This document shows positions 1-11,130 of a stretch of DNA of 64,000 nt, piece by piece. Numbering within the stretch: the first letter of the stretch is position 1; every line of letters begins with the position of its first letter. The translations under genes and the position numbers were made by a program. The notes beneath the pieces were generated by a model, which did not search any database, had not been told where the DNA came from, and saw nothing but the letters and a program-made list of their open reading frames with translations. The DNA is from Charina bottae (lineage: Eukaryota > Chordata > Lepidosauria > Squamata > Charinaidae). The stretch spans positions 38,869,001 through 38,933,000 of the forward strand of contig JALMGJ010000008.1 of NCBI GenBank assembly GCA_023362775.1, written 5' to 3'.

Positions 1-186
1 GAAGTGGTCCCTATTAATCTACTTGCATTTGCATGCTTTCGAATTGCTAGGTTGGCAAGAGCTGGGGCGAGTGCGGGAGCTCACTCCGTCACACGGTCAC
101 ACGGGGCTAGGGATTCGAACCTCCGAACTTGAGATCTTCTAATCGACAAGCCTGGTGTCTTACCCGCTGAGCCACCATGCCCCCTG
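1..186 (-). mobile_element. tRNA-derived SINE, cut by window start
   Basis: Read on the minus strand this is the 5' (tRNA-like) half of a SINE seen about seven times in the window. It has an A-box-like TGGCTCAGCGGGTAAG near 165-180 and a B-box-like GGTTCGAATCC near 112-122, the two internal RNA polymerase III promoter blocks. The 3' half lies outside the window. A small local duplication (tcacacgg twice, near 90-105) is private to this copy. Sauria SINEs are the squamate family with this architecture; the family name is inferred. Confidence 0.85.
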
Positions 187-269
187 TATCTAAGGTACTA
201 CTTGCTTTTTTTCTAAATCTCTTTTGCTTTCGCCCATATTATCAGACTATAAAATTACGGGTCTATATG

Positions 270-538
270 TGTGATGGAATGTGAGGGTGACCTTGGAGAA
301 CAGTGGGAAGAGATTCTGCCTAGGGAATGATCAGATAAAAGGAAAGGGACTCCGAGAGAGGGTAACAGTCTAAAGAAGAAACTTAGGAAAGACCCACCCT
401 GACCACTCAAGCGATAAATAGGAAGGGCAGGAGATTTGTACTTTCAGACAGCAAGATTCTGTTAATGTAGCCTTACAATGAAGTAGATTTAGTTCATCTA
501 GTCGTGTTTCCTCTCTGGTTTACCTGGAAGGGCTGACA
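270..538 (+). mobile_element. Solo LTR, copy A
   Basis: This 269 bp block starts TGTGATGGAA and ends GGGCTGACA, and is flanked by the 5 bp direct repeat atatg (265-269 and 539-543). Two related blocks occur at 30961-31231 and 43561-46230 (the latter interrupted), each with its own 5 bp duplication. TG...CA ends plus 5 bp target duplications are what LTR retroelement integrases leave. No internal region follows, so it is a solo LTR formed by recombination between the two LTRs of a provirus or gypsy-type element. The family is not identified; orientation is inferred from an AATAAA-like stretch in copy B. Confidence 0.75.
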
Positions 539-543
539 ATATG

Positions 544-2405
544 TTTCTCTGAGTATTAAGTACTAAGAAACATAATCAGAAAAGGACTATTACCTTCATC
601 CTTGTAGTCATCCCATAGGCATCCAGTTTGCAACTAGATGAAACTGGATGCTAAGTTAGTTACATTGGTCTGCTCCATCAGAGCTCTTCATATATTCTAA
701 CATATATACCTGCTTTTAAGTAAGATGGTAAGTGGGGAGAAAGGAACACAAGATAGAGCATATGGATGGCATTCATACTTCAGATCTTCTCTATCTGGTG
801 GTGCATCACCTATTTGAACTTCCTTTTGGAGAAAGATATGATAATGAAGTCATACCCAATTAGGGCTGGGCATAAATGATAATAAAGTTATTCAAGAGGC
901 AACTATTGCTGAACCCTTGAATAATGTAGCCAAAATTCTACAGTAATGGAAGAGAAGACAGAACAACGGGTAGAGCTGAAGTTGGATCCTATTCTCTGTT
1001 CCTTCTTCATTCCTGGCATCGTAGTCCTCTCCATTCACCTCCTTGGCTTCCAGAAGTACGTTTTCTATGGCTGTTTCATCTGACTACTTCTATGGGATAT
1101 TAAGCCCTTCTTGGAACAGTAAATGTTTGCTACGGTATGGGATTGCTTGAGAGAGGCCATTTTTGTTAGGCTCACAGAAGGATTTAAACTAACTCTCACA
1201 ATTCCTCCACCAATCTGGACATGCTCTGGACAATCCACATGCTAGAATCAACCACAGTTTTACCCAAACTCTTCTGAAAGTGAACAGAAAGGCAAAAGCA
1301 AAAGATGCTGATGGTAGAGTTTGCTTGGTGATGGTGGTGAAGAAGGAAAAGGAAGGGGCAGGACAGAATCTTTTCTGAAGTTTTGTTCAAAAAGGTATGT
1401 ACTCTATTAAACATGGTAGTCATGGTTCTCCAGGCTGTGGAGACCTGCACCTGCCCTGTGGTGTTTGTCTAGTTTGACATTCATGGTTGAAGGCTTCTAA
1501 AGTGCTAGTAAGATTCATCCCCAGAAGCCTGAGTTAAACTGACTCAAAATCACTCCACTACAAGAAAGGAGCAAAGGTAGAAGAAAGAAATAGCATGCCT
1601 TGTTTTCTACCTTAATCTTTCTTCCAAAGCCAGGTAATATTATGCCACATGTAGAAGCTGTAGCAAAGAGCTGTCAGCTAGCAAGAAAAGGCATCTGTAC
1701 AATTGGAAATTTCAGGGAGACATTTGAGATGGGTCTCAAGAGCTGGGCTAATATAGAGTAGGACATCTGATCCTGAACTCCTGTGAGCTGTCTGATTACT
1801 TCTGCAATAACTCGTTGGCTTCACTTCAGCATCATTCTAGCTAGAAACAGACTCTCTTATATCCTTCAAGCAGTACCACTATATAAATGGAATTGCATGA
1901 TAAAACAACAGACAGATAATGGCACCTGTGCATATTAATGAAAAGTTAACGTGCTGTAACAGTTTAGAATACAAAATGAATGCCCTTGCCCATTCCAAGC
2001 CTGCACTATTGTACAAATGAAAGAGTTTCAAAATTACCTTGAAAATCAGCTCTAAAAATAAACTCAAGGTATCCTTGTTGCAAAATAAATGTATTGCACC
2101 CCACAGGAAGCCGTTGACTCACTTTTTACTTTTTATATAGCAGATAAATCTGCACTCACTCTTATTTGATATACTGTAGATAGCAAAATATTTAATATTG
2201 ATTTCAGTCTCCAATTAACTACATGTTAATCCAAGAGTTAATCCCAATTCATCATTCTTGGGAATGAGAAGAGTGAGTCCTATTAGTCATAATCCTGTCT
2301 TGCAAATACAGTATAACTATGGAATTAGTTAATTAACTGATTGATTGATTGATTAGGAACTATGAAACAACAACAACTACTACTTATATTCATTCAGAAA
2401 CTCAT
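544..2405. other. Unique AT-rich DNA, no gene seen
   Basis: I see no element homology or convincing coding frame here. A short (TTGA)n run lies near 2335-2356 just before the CR1 remnant. The longest open frames (for example minus strand 1196-1450) show no recognisable domain. Confidence 0.5.
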
Positions 2406-3120
2406 TGATTATACATTTTTGACCCTGGACAGGATGGTGTCCTGGAGAACAGGCCCAAAATCTGGGGGTCTTCCTGGATTCATAGCTTCTGCTGGAACAG
2501 CAGGTGGAGACCATGACCAGGAGGGCCTTTGCTCCACTTAGGCTGTGCACCAGTTGTAGCCTTACCTAGAATGTGGGGCCCTGAAGACGGCCACTCGCAC
2601 CCTTGTCATCTCCTGTATGACTTTTTGTAATTCACCTTACATGGGGCTGACCCTGTAGACCGCCTGAAAACTTCATTTGGTACAGCAGTGCATATGCCTA
2701 CTTGGGCAGTCCCATTACAGCCATGTAACACCACTGCTGCAAGGTGAGGGAGCTGCTCTGGCTACCAATAAATTTCCAAATGTTGGTTATCACCTATGAG
2801 GCTCAGGGCCTGGGTATCTTCAAGACTTATCCATATAGATTCTGCTTGCCCAATATGTTCCTATCTCTGGAGAGAGATAATGGGAGTGGTCCCTAAAACA
2901 GGCATTATTGAGGGGTGCCCCTCTGGGGCAGCTTGCTGCCCAAAACAAAGGTAGATTCCACTGATGGCCTTCCAAAACTACATAAGAACTTGGCTGTTCT
3001 GGAAGATCTGCATGGAGGAGGCAGGGATCATTGTGATCCCTCGTCAGATTATCATTCCTGACTGGAAAATGGCAATTGCCATAGGGATGATTCTGAAAAC
3101 AATTGGACAACTTCTTCTCT
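2406..3120 (+). mobile_element. Old CR1-like LINE ORF2 C-terminal remnant
   Basis: Plus-strand frames with many stops follow the order of the CR1 copy at 45280-45930: the block around the LDSRLLLEEQV region, the HALVISHIDYCNTLYMGLP-like region, an HVTPLLRELHWLPV-like block (near 2735-2790), then VITYEAQGLG (like VITFKALHG) and a final AFxxxxRTWLF block near 2964. Identity is clearly lower than among the other CR1 copies here, so this is an old insertion. It could belong to a sister family such as L2. No tail or TSD was found. Confidence 0.6.
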
Positions 3121-4424
3121 ATGATGCATCAATTAGGCAGCAATGCTATCTTCAGCCTCCACAATAACTGGAGGAGTAAATGTCAGTGCTAAAGATTAAG
3201 GGGAAATGAAATTGACTTTGCCCTCCTACAAAGGGCACCCACTGGCCACAGTCAACCTACTTATATAAGAATGACTACCAGGTGTGAATGGCAAATATTA
3301 AGATGACCCCTAGATGGCAACAATGAGTATGGTTTCTATATCTCTTTGCTGCCAACTAGTGGTCATCTCGATTCCTGCTGCTCAGATCTGCCCTAATTTG
3401 ACTGACACTAATTTAAAAATGCAGAAAAGATATGATGCATATTCTCTGGAGCACCCTCTTCTCTGCTTGTTATTTTTTCCCTCCCCCCCCCCCCAAAAAA
3501 AAGACTGTCTGCTGACAGAAAGATATGCAGCACAGGAGGCCAGAACTTTTGGATGTGTGTGTGTGTGTGTGTGTGTGTCTGTGCACGCGTGAGTGTGTTG
3601 GGGGAGGAAGTAAACCTTGATTGCAAATAAATGAAGAAATTACTCAGAATCCTTAATTACTCAAACATCCTTAATCTGGGGCAAAATGGCTCTACACGAT
3701 ACAGTGATCATTTGCCCTGCGAGCATGGGAAAAAGACCCAGTGGAAAAGCCTCCAAGATCTGCGAAATGACCATTGGTTGTAAACCTGCAAGAAATACTG
3801 CTATCTATTCTTGATGGGAAGATTTACTGAAGGTTGCGGTGACAGCACAATGGAGTCTCTCAGTTCAAATGCAAATACTTCAGGAACAAAACTATTCAGA
3901 TAAAGGGCATCTCGGTATTATCAATGCACACAGCCAAGAGGGAAGCTCTAGTTGCAACGCGATTCTATTAAATCACTGATGAGGCTGGAAAGTAGTCCTC
4001 ATTCCAACCATTGTGGGTTTGGTTTGGTTTTGTTTTTTTAATCCTTAGAATTTTATTTTTACTTCCATAGAGAAAAGTACAAAAGTTATTGGCTACCATT
4101 CCGTCCTGAGCAAGGGGCACAGGAGTTAACTCATTTGAATGGGCTGAATTTGCTCCCAGTTCTACTTTTAATTGTGGCCATCCAATCCATTTTCAAACGC
4201 AACGTAATGATAGCCATTGGAGATATTCATACAAGTAGGCATGGTTCAAATGGAGTTCAGTTCCTTATTTATATCTGAATGTATAACAATCGAAAATTAA
4301 AAAGAATATACACGTTGCAGAATTATGACAGACAGTATGTACCATACTCTGTCTGGTTCAGCCTAATAAGATATAATTAGCTGAATTTTAGGAGATGGTT
4401 TAACAACTAGGTCACAACTGATGA
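3121..4424. other. Mostly unique DNA with short simple repeats
   Basis: Contains a poly-C/poly-A run near 3483-3503 and a (GT)n microsatellite at 3554-3579. No coding homology. The frames overlapping the GT run encode low-complexity cysteine/valine or histidine/threonine repeats and are not genes. Confidence 0.5.
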
Positions 4425-4640
4425 CAGCAGCTAGTGACCTAGGCTGATCTCAAAAACGCTAAGCAGGATTGGGCCTGGTTACTTCCTTTTTTATTTATAA
4501 GGAACACGGAAAATCCCAAGGCTATGGACTAGAGCGGGAAGTTGAAAAATAATCCCTAAAAAAGAATTGGCAATCTCCTCTCCCTGTGGGTAAGAAAACT
4601 ACATAGAAATGTGCATGAGTTGATCTTGAATTGTGGGAGA
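4425..4640 (+). mobile_element. 5S rRNA-derived SINE
   Basis: Bases near 4441-4490 (CTGATCTCAAAAACGCTAAG, then CAGGATTGGGCCTGGTTA) match the internal promoter part of vertebrate 5S rRNA, where GATCTCGGAAGCTAAGCAGGG and GGGCCTGGTTAGTA are the conserved blocks. A non-5S tail follows, including GGCAATCTCCTCTCCC and AAGAAAACTACA, as in 5S-headed SINEs, so this is a retroposed SINE and not a 5S gene. A second 5S-like stub is at 29872-29911. Confidence 0.7.
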
Positions 4641-4799
4641 ATTTAACAGCGAAGGCTGCAGTCCTATACCTACTAAGGTGTAACATAATTAGATTTATTT
4701 TAGAACAGATCTGAATGGCACTGTGATACTATTTAGATTTGGAACAAAAATGACTAAGAGGCCTACAAGTCTTCTCTCAAGACTTCTCTCAAGATTATC

Positions 4800-5013
4800 A
4801 TTTTTTTTTTTAATCCATTCAATCATGTCCGATTCTTGGAGACTGCCTGGATAAGTCCCTGCAGTTTTCTTGGCAAGGTTTTTCAGAAGTGGTTTGCTAT
4901 TGCCTCCTTCCAGGGCTGAGAGAGAGCGACTGGCCCAAGGTCACCAAGCAGCCTAAGGCAGGACTAGACCTCACAGTCTCCCAGTTTCTAGCCTGGTGCC
5001 TTAACCACTACAC
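4800..5013 (-). mobile_element. tRNA-derived SINE (second type), 3' part
   Basis: On the minus strand the element ends in CGGACATGATTGAATGGATT followed by a poly-A run (poly-T at 4800-4811). That 3' end resembles the BovB tail found elsewhere in the window. The body carries a GGTGACCTTGGGCCAGTCGC-like block, and the tRNA-like head lies near 4970-5013. The head is interrupted by the hAT MITE at 5014-5283 and resumes to about 5302. The body differs from the other SINE type in the window, but both share BovB-like tails. Confidence 0.75.
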
Positions 5014-5283
5014 CATAGCTGTCCAAACTGTGTGTCGCAACACAGTACTGTGTCGCCTGTGGTGTGCAGGTGTGTCGCGCGAAAACCCAGAAGCGGTGAT
5101 GGTGCGCCATCGCCGCTGCAAGCGACAGCGCGCGAGGTGGCGGCACACCATCAGCGCTTCCGGGTTTCGCGCGACACACCTGCACACCGCTGCGTGCACC
5201 GCCACCACCACACCCGCCACCGCCATGCGCACCGCTGTCGCCATTGGTGTGTGTCACCAACAGGAAAAGTTTGGAAAGCTCTG
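5014..5283. mobile_element. Nonautonomous hAT MITE, copy 1
   Basis: Inverted ends: CATAGCTGTCCAAACTGTGT at the left and the complement of CAGAGCTTTCCAAACTTTTC at the right. It is flanked by the exact 8 bp duplication cactacac (5006-5013 and 5284-5291). CAG...-type ends with 8 bp duplications are diagnostic of hAT transposons. It has no transposase frame. The GC- and CpG-rich core holds an inverted repeat (cccagaagcggtgatgg against ccatcagcgcttccggg). Three relatives lie at 27673, 53594 and 57341. Open frames here are shadows of the palindromic core. Confidence 0.9.
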
Positions 5284-5302
5284 CACTACACCATACTGGC
5301 TC
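5284..5302 (-). mobile_element. tRNA-derived SINE, 5' end resumed after MITE
   Basis: After the hAT target duplication the SINE head resumes (cactacaccatactggc). With the MITE and one TSD copy removed, the A-box-like TGTAGTGGTTAAGG reads continuously into the gccagtatgg start. This shows the SINE was present first. Confidence 0.7.
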
Positions 5303-6296
5303 TCAATCACAATTATTGCTTCTACTTTAAATTATACGGATATAATTTTTATCTTTGCCCCATACAAGTTTATGTCTTTTCTCGCCCTTTGGTTAAAACT
5401 CTTCTTCTGCTTTCTAGAAAAAAGAACTCCCTTGGTTTCAAGACCCTTTACTTTGACCCTTTACACTGAGGTCCAACTTTCCCTGCACCACTGGGTATGT
5501 AGGCAATCTAAGGAACACATTTTGGTTTTCCTGACCTGCTCATTAACATTTTCTAATCCAAATTCCCTGAACTTAACAACAATTTATGTCTGAATAGTTG
5601 TTGGGGGGAAAAAATAGAGCAACTGAGGCCTGCTATTTTCTATGGCAACAGATTCTATCTTCATTGACATTTACTAAAGAACCTTCTCATTTGACCTGTT
5701 CTTCTCTCCTTCGAAAAAGAAGGCCATAACTTGAAACACTGAAGCTGTGAATATTTAACATACTGCGGCTCGTTCAGTAAAACATTATGCAGTATAAAGT
5801 TATCATTCAGCATAATAAACCATTTCTTAACCAGGTCCCTGAACTGTGCTGGAAACCTGGACGTGTCCAATAGACTTCTGTCTAGAAGCTTAAAAGAATT
5901 CTCAGTAGACAGGAATACAGCCCTGCCTAGCTCAGATTGCCTGCTGCATCACTACAGAGCAGCTGCCTCCTTGTTCAGAAGGCAGGGCAGTAAATCCCAG
6001 GCAACTGCTGTTCAGACAGGGCAAAGAGAAGGAAGCCAGGAAAAAGAAAAAGAAAAAAAAGTAATTCTGCAAAGTTAAAAAAGAAAAGCCAAGATGCTGC
6101 TCCGAAAAAGTTGTCCCCCACCTTCCAAGGTTACTTCAATGCTCTTTCTGCCCGTGCTCCATCGTTACTGAATCGTCGCAGAGCAATAGGGGGAAGAAGA
6201 ATTATGGGGAAGAAACAGTCACACCTATGTTTTTGAAAAGACTTTATACACACGCATGCATGTTCAGTTTGCGGGAATCTGAAAACATATAAATAG
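5303..6296. other. Unique DNA, no gene seen
   Basis: AT-rich sequence without recognisable repeats or domains. The 5863-6078 plus frame ends in a lysine-rich low-complexity stretch and has no homology I can name. Confidence 0.45.
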
Positions 6297-6304
6297 AACA
6301 TTGC

Positions 6305-6745
6305 TAGGCTGACCATACGTCCCGTTTTGAACGGGACAGTCCCATTTTTTTAGCATTTTTCAACCATCCTGTCGTTTTGATAAAAATCTCAATTTTGTCC
6401 CGTTTTTTAAACCCGGTGGGAATGGCACAGAAGGAGGATCCGAGCCGGAGCTGCCGATTGGAGGCAGCCCAGAAGAGGAAGCCCTCCCGCCTATCAGCGC
6501 GGGGCAAAGGAGGGACCGGGGGGTGGGGTTTGCGGGTGGGAGCCAATTGTGTGGACCAGGGGGTGGGGATTGCAGGCGGGAGCCAATCACGTGGACCAGG
6601 GGGCGGGGTTTGCAGGCGGGAGCCAATCACACAGACCGGGGGCGGGGACCTGTCTTTTTCATGAATACGGAATATTACATAAGACCCCGTCCCGTTTTGC
6701 CATCCCAATGTCCCATTTTTGTCTCAAAGAAATATGGTCAGCCTA
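6305..6745. mobile_element. Nonautonomous hAT-type element with TAGGCTGACC ends
   Basis: Ends are TAGGCTGACCATA (6305-6317) and its inverted match TATGGTCAGCCTA (6733-6745), flanked by the exact 8 bp duplication aacattgc (6297-6304 and 6746-6753). Subterminal CGTCCCGTTTTG and GTCCCATTTTT repeats occur in both halves. The 441 bp element encodes no transposase. Its centre holds a GC-rich 40 bp minisatellite. The 8 bp TSD supports the hAT superfamily; the ends differ from the CAGAGCTTTCC group, so it is another family. The overlapping glycine/arginine-rich frames are artefacts of the minisatellite. Confidence 0.85.
6523..6645. repeat. 40 bp GC-rich minisatellite inside the hAT element
   Basis: About three copies of a 40 bp unit. 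Each contains GGGCGGGG- or GGGTGGGG-type GC boxes and a GAGCCAAT CCAAT-box-like motif. Unit borders fall near 6523, 6561 and 6601. It stands out against the AT-rich surroundings. Confidence 0.8.
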
Positions 6746-6753
6746 AACATTGC

Positions 6754-8357
6754 ACAATCCGAGAAGCAAGTGAAATGTTTGCCTTTTCAACTGGAGGAGG
6801 CAGTGACAGGTATTAAATACATGGGAAATGAACGGTTAAATTCATAGAGAGTAATCCTATGAACAATCTTGCATCATCTTAAGTTGGTTTCTTTTGAAAT
6901 CAAATCCAATTTAATTTTTGTCCTAGACCTGCCAGTATTTTTGAATGGGGTCCTAACACTCCAGTTAAAGACCAGGGGTGAACCTTTGGCCAAAAAATGT
7001 TGCACACTTCCGATTTAGAGCTACATACCACATCTCTGGTTGTTAAAATATGTTACATCTAACCACATGTGCTCTTTCCATTTTGACCCATCAACTGGAA
7101 AATTGCAGAATGAAGCTGTTCAAACATATAAATCCATGCCATACATTCAAATTAATGTAGGGAGTTGGATGAAGTTCTGCACACTGTTCTTTCCATCCAC
7201 CATAGATTCAAAGGTACTATGTACCTGAAGCCTATATTTTAATACATATAAATGCATGTATATATTTTCTGGTTAGTTGGAAAAAAGACCTGGGGACACA
7301 TGGGGGAAGCTACCATCTATCGAGTCAGCCTAACTCTCCAAGAGATCTTCCTGACTCTGGATAAATTAGGTCTTTTAATTGCATATGGAAGACATTAAAT
7401 CCAGTCATGTATTTCCACGCACAAAATATGAGTATTATCTGAGAATCATACCCTGCTCACAGGGCCAATAGGGATGATTCTGGTCACACATACGCACTCA
7501 GCACTCAGTTATCTGCACCCAAAATAATACATGAAAAGTATTGACTTGGCATAATTCAATTCCTGGCTAAAACTGGATTCACACTCTACCCTTCCCTGTT
7601 AGTTATCCACATCAAGATTCATTCTGCTTAGCAGAACATCTGTCATTGCAGATGTGTCTGTTTTATCTTGCCCCTTTAAGCCATTTCTAGCAGGGTCCAT
7701 TGTCACAAATGGTATTATAAATCCTCTGCCATTCTGGTTCTAGCCTCACTGAAGAAGACGGAGCAATACTGAGTAAGCCAATTCAATGTAACAGTGTGCC
7801 TTTTTGCTCACTGTTGGTAAAGGGATGTGCTATTATTTTTAATCCTGTGATTAATATGAGCCGGCACTACTGTATGGATTTATTATTGACCATATGCTCA
7901 TTAATTGCCATTGCTTCCCCCAAGTTGCCACCCGTAACATCTGCAGCTTCTGCGTGCGGCTGCTTCTTTCTTTGGCTTCGGAAGACCACGGTAACAGCTT
8001 CTCCGGTGGACACAATGGCGGAGGGATGCCTGCAGCAACATGCTCTCCAAAGAGTGATTAAAGGAAAACAAGGAAAAAAGCATGTTTTAAACCCAAACAA
8101 CCAGGGAGGGGGAACCATTATCCATGATGTTTCTCATCTGTTCCAGCTGGAGTGATTTTTAATTGCAGGCTGCTACAGAGACATCTCAAAAGCAGCAGCT
8201 GTTGACAGAGACTTAGGAAGGCAGCATGAGTAGGATTAACTGTTTCATATGATGTACAGTCAGTCTATAGGTAAACCCAATACCATGTGGGATAGAAGGA
8301 ATTGGGGAGAAAATTGTTGGGTTCCCCTTTGAATGTGAACTCATCTAATCACTTGTT
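6754..8357. other. Unique DNA; candidate conserved noncoding stretch
   Basis: No element homology apart from a lone hAT-like end (caggggtgaacctttggcc, near 6972). The part at 7790-8200 is repeat-free and has a mixed base composition with several CpGs, so it could be a conserved noncoding element. That is inference only. The 7796-8155 plus frame has no recognisable domain. Confidence 0.35.
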
Positions 8358-8365
8358 TTCTAAAC

Positions 8366-8485
8366 CAGGCTTCCTCAACTTGGACACCCTACAAATGTGT
8401 GGACTTTAACTTTCAAATTCCCTGTCACTGAGAATTTTGGAAGTTGAAGTTCAACATCTGGAGGGCACCCAGAATGGGATGGCTG
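8366..8485. mobile_element. Short palindromic MITE remnant
   Basis: Starts CAGGCTTCCTCAACTTGG and ends near CAGAATGGGATGGCTG, an imperfect inverted match. The middle (tttggaagttgaagttcaac, then catctggagggcac) resembles a small palindromic, hAT-like element that recurs as weaker copies at 24598, 48590 and 56405. No clean TSD remains, so it is old. Confidence 0.5.
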
Positions 8486-8894
8486 CATAAATGATCTGAA
8501 GCTTAATCATCATATGAAATTCACAGTTCTCCGAATTTTTGTAATCTGGTTCACCAATTGTCATTGGAAAAAGTATGTTAGAGGGAATTCTGCTCCAATA
8601 TGTGTATTCATGAAAATAATGTACAAAATTGTGTTCACTTACGGGAAATTGTGTGTAAAAATATATAATTTAGGCAAGATTGCAAACAAAATGCATTAGT
8701 GTGGAAAAACACACATCAAATAGATGCAAATTCCAGGACAAAACATATTTTTTTAAAAAAAAGAAAAAAGGGAAAAAAATCCTCAAATTCAATAATCCAA
8801 ACTTGGCACATCCTCAGAAATTAGAATCTGAGAAAAGCAGAACTTGACACAGTTTGCTAAACTGAGAAACTGAGAGAACTTGAAATGAGATACT
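8486..8894. other. AT-rich unique DNA
   Basis: AT-rich, with A runs near 8748-8778. No repeat family or coding homology recognised. Confidence 0.45.
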
Positions 8895-8895
8895 C

Positions 8896-8943
<48 letters not shown>

Positions 8944-8984
8944 GATTTATCACCGCCCATCTCCCGCAAGGGGGACTCTTGCCG
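8895..8984 (-). mobile_element. CR1 3' tip with (TATC)n tail
   Basis: A (CTAT)n microsatellite (8895-8942) is followed by gatttatcaccgcccatctc, then CCCGCAAGGGGGACTC. This is the same 3' end as the larger CR1 copies (their minus-strand tips read caccacccatctcccc...gggactctgggcggttt). Only about 45 bp of the LINE survive. The microsatellite sits exactly where the short-repeat tail of the retrotransposon should be. Confidence 0.75.
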
Positions 8985-9088
8985 ATACTTTTCAGTGGAA
9001 GCGGATCCAGTAGAATTTTGCTTTCCTCATTTCTTCTAAGTGTTAACCAAAATTGTGCATATTGTTATAATCAAGATGGAAAGAGTTT

Positions 9089-9089
<1 letters not shown>

Positions 9090-9146
<57 letters not shown>
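9090..9146. repeat. (GA)n microsatellite
   Basis: Nearly uninterrupted GA dinucleotide run of about 56 bp. Confidence 0.95.
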
Positions 9147-9148
<2 letters not shown>

Positions 9149-9654
9149 GTCTATATGATCTGGGAAGAGCAGAGAGGAGAAAACAAGTTGATCTCAGCTT
9201 CTCAGTCCATCTCCTTTTTGCTAGCCATTACCTATTCCCATTCCCATTCATATGCCTTCTTCCCTCTCTGGGCACAATTTACTAGAAACCTGAGGCAGCC
9301 TGTATTGCCCTTCTCTCTTTTCACACTTAGGACAGAGTAAGTGAGCAGGAAGCCGTAGGAAAAAGAGAACCCAAATCCAGAGCTCTGTGGGTTGGCAATA
9401 GTCAAAGTATTATATAAACACAGCAGGTGCCCAATGATGCTGAACCCACACATTCTTCTAGTTAGCCTAGTTGACTCACTCCATCTTTTTTGCTCCTGCT
9501 GTATTTTCATCCATAATGCTGTATTGGTGGACTGCTGAACTGGGGAGGTCCCATTTCCTGGATCCATCTCCAGGCAGAGCTCAACATAATTGGGTACTGA
9601 GTGGTTCATCTTCAAGGAGCTCGAACACTTTCACTGCAAGAGGCCAGAACATTT
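9147..9654. other. Unique DNA upstream of L1
   Basis: No recognised repeat. The L1 homology begins somewhere between 9600 and 9700. The 9232-9615 minus frame is not recognisable as a gene. Confidence 0.4.
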
Positions 9655-11130
9655 GGAACTCTTCAGTTTAGAACAGAAGGTGGCTGAGATGAATAAAGGG
9701 AATGTCCTGGGTCCAGATGGATTACCGGCTTCTTACTATAAACATTTTGAATATGAGCTCTTACAACCTTTACAAAAAACGATGAAATTTATTTTGGATA
9801 ATGGAAAGATACTGGACAGCTAGACAGGGGAAAATATAGCGTTGATTTCCAAAGAAGGGCAAGACCCGACCTTACCATTATAGACCATCATTATTGAATA
9901 ATGATTATAAAATATTTACGATGACTTTAGCTGAAAGGATGAAAAATGTTTTGCAAGATTTTATTCATGAAGACCAATGTGGTTTTTTGCCCAAGAGACA
10001 AATGAGAGATAACATTAGAAATATTCTCATCATCCTAGAGTATTTAGAGCAACACAATGAAAAACAAGCTTCATTAATATTTCTTGATGTGGAGAAGGCC
10101 TTTGATAACTTGAACTGGACTCTTTTGTTTAAGATCTTGGAAGATATGGAGGTTGGGGAGAATTTTATTAACATGGGTGAAATCAGTATATACTTCACAA
10201 TTGGCACACGTTATCGTGAATGGGGAATTGACCAAATACAGAAAGGAATGAGGCAAGGATGCCCACTTTCTCCATTGTTATTCATTCTAGCTCTTGAAGT
10301 TTTAAATAGAGATATAAGACAAGATGAAATAATTGCTGGAGTGAAAGTTAAAAAAGAAGTATATAAATTAAGGGCATTCGCAAATGATCCCATAGAATGA
10401 ATGGATATATTAACGGAAAAGCTAAGGAAATTTGGTGATCTGGCTGGTTTTAAAATTGATAAAGAGAAAGAGATGTTGACAAAGAATATGACGATAGAAG
10501 GCCAAAAAGAATTGTTTGTAAAATCTGGGTTTCAGGTTGAGAAAAAGGTGAAATATTGGGGTATTAATATGACTAACATGAATTGTGTGTTATTTCAAAA
10601 TAACTATGTTAAGGTATGGAGTGAAATTAAGAAGGATTTATTAAGATGGGAGAAATTACAATTATCATTGCTTGGAAGAATTTCTGTGGTAAAAATGAAT
10701 GTGTTACCTAGGATGACGTTTTTATTTCAGACAATACCTGTTTTGAGAAACGATGCACCTTTTAAACAATGGCAGAAAGATACCTCCAGATTTATATGGC
10801 AGGGCAAGAAGCCATGGGTTAAATATAAAATTCTTCAGGATGCAAAGGAGAGAGGAGGATTAGGACGCCCAGACTTTAAATTGTATTTTGCAGCCTGCTG
10901 TTTGGTTTCGATGAAAGAATGGCTGTTAAGAAATAAGAGAATGTTACAACTAGAAGGGCACAACATGAGGCTTGGGTGGCATGGTTATTTATGATATGAT
11001 AAAGTTAAAGTTAATGTAGACTTCAAAAATCATTATGTTAGGAATGGCTGCGAGAATATTAAGAATATGGAACAGATATAAACCCAGGCTGTGCCCAAAA
11101 ATACCTTTACTGGCCTCAGCACAAGAAGCA
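9655..11130 (+). pseudogene. L1 ORF2 reverse transcriptase, first segment (broken)
   Basis: L1 ORF2 converts L1 RNA to DNA at a nicked target. In order this segment shows: NVLGPDGLPASYYKHF (L1 GPDG motif, near 9705), the DQCGFLPKRQMRDN block (near 9975), RT motif A FLDVEKAFDNLNW (near 10080), GMRQGCPLSPLLFILALEVL (motif B, near 10247), the catalytic box as FANDP where FADD is usual (10377-10391), and the thumb region WGINMTNM, ISVVKMNVLPRMTFLFQTIP and WQGKKPWVKY. Stops occur at 9821 and 10398. The second box aspartate is retained but the first is Asn, so it would be catalytically dead even without the stops. It is 5'-truncated, with no endonuclease domain visible. It continues at 11658. Confidence 0.85.

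Noticed and set aside
4441..4490. 5S rRNA gene
   Set aside because: Only the internal control region matches; the ends of 5S are missing and a SINE tail follows.
4889..5593. 234-codon open frame
   Set aside because: It runs through a SINE, the GC-rich core of a hAT MITE and unique DNA; Arg/His/Thr-rich composition follows the repeat, with no domain.
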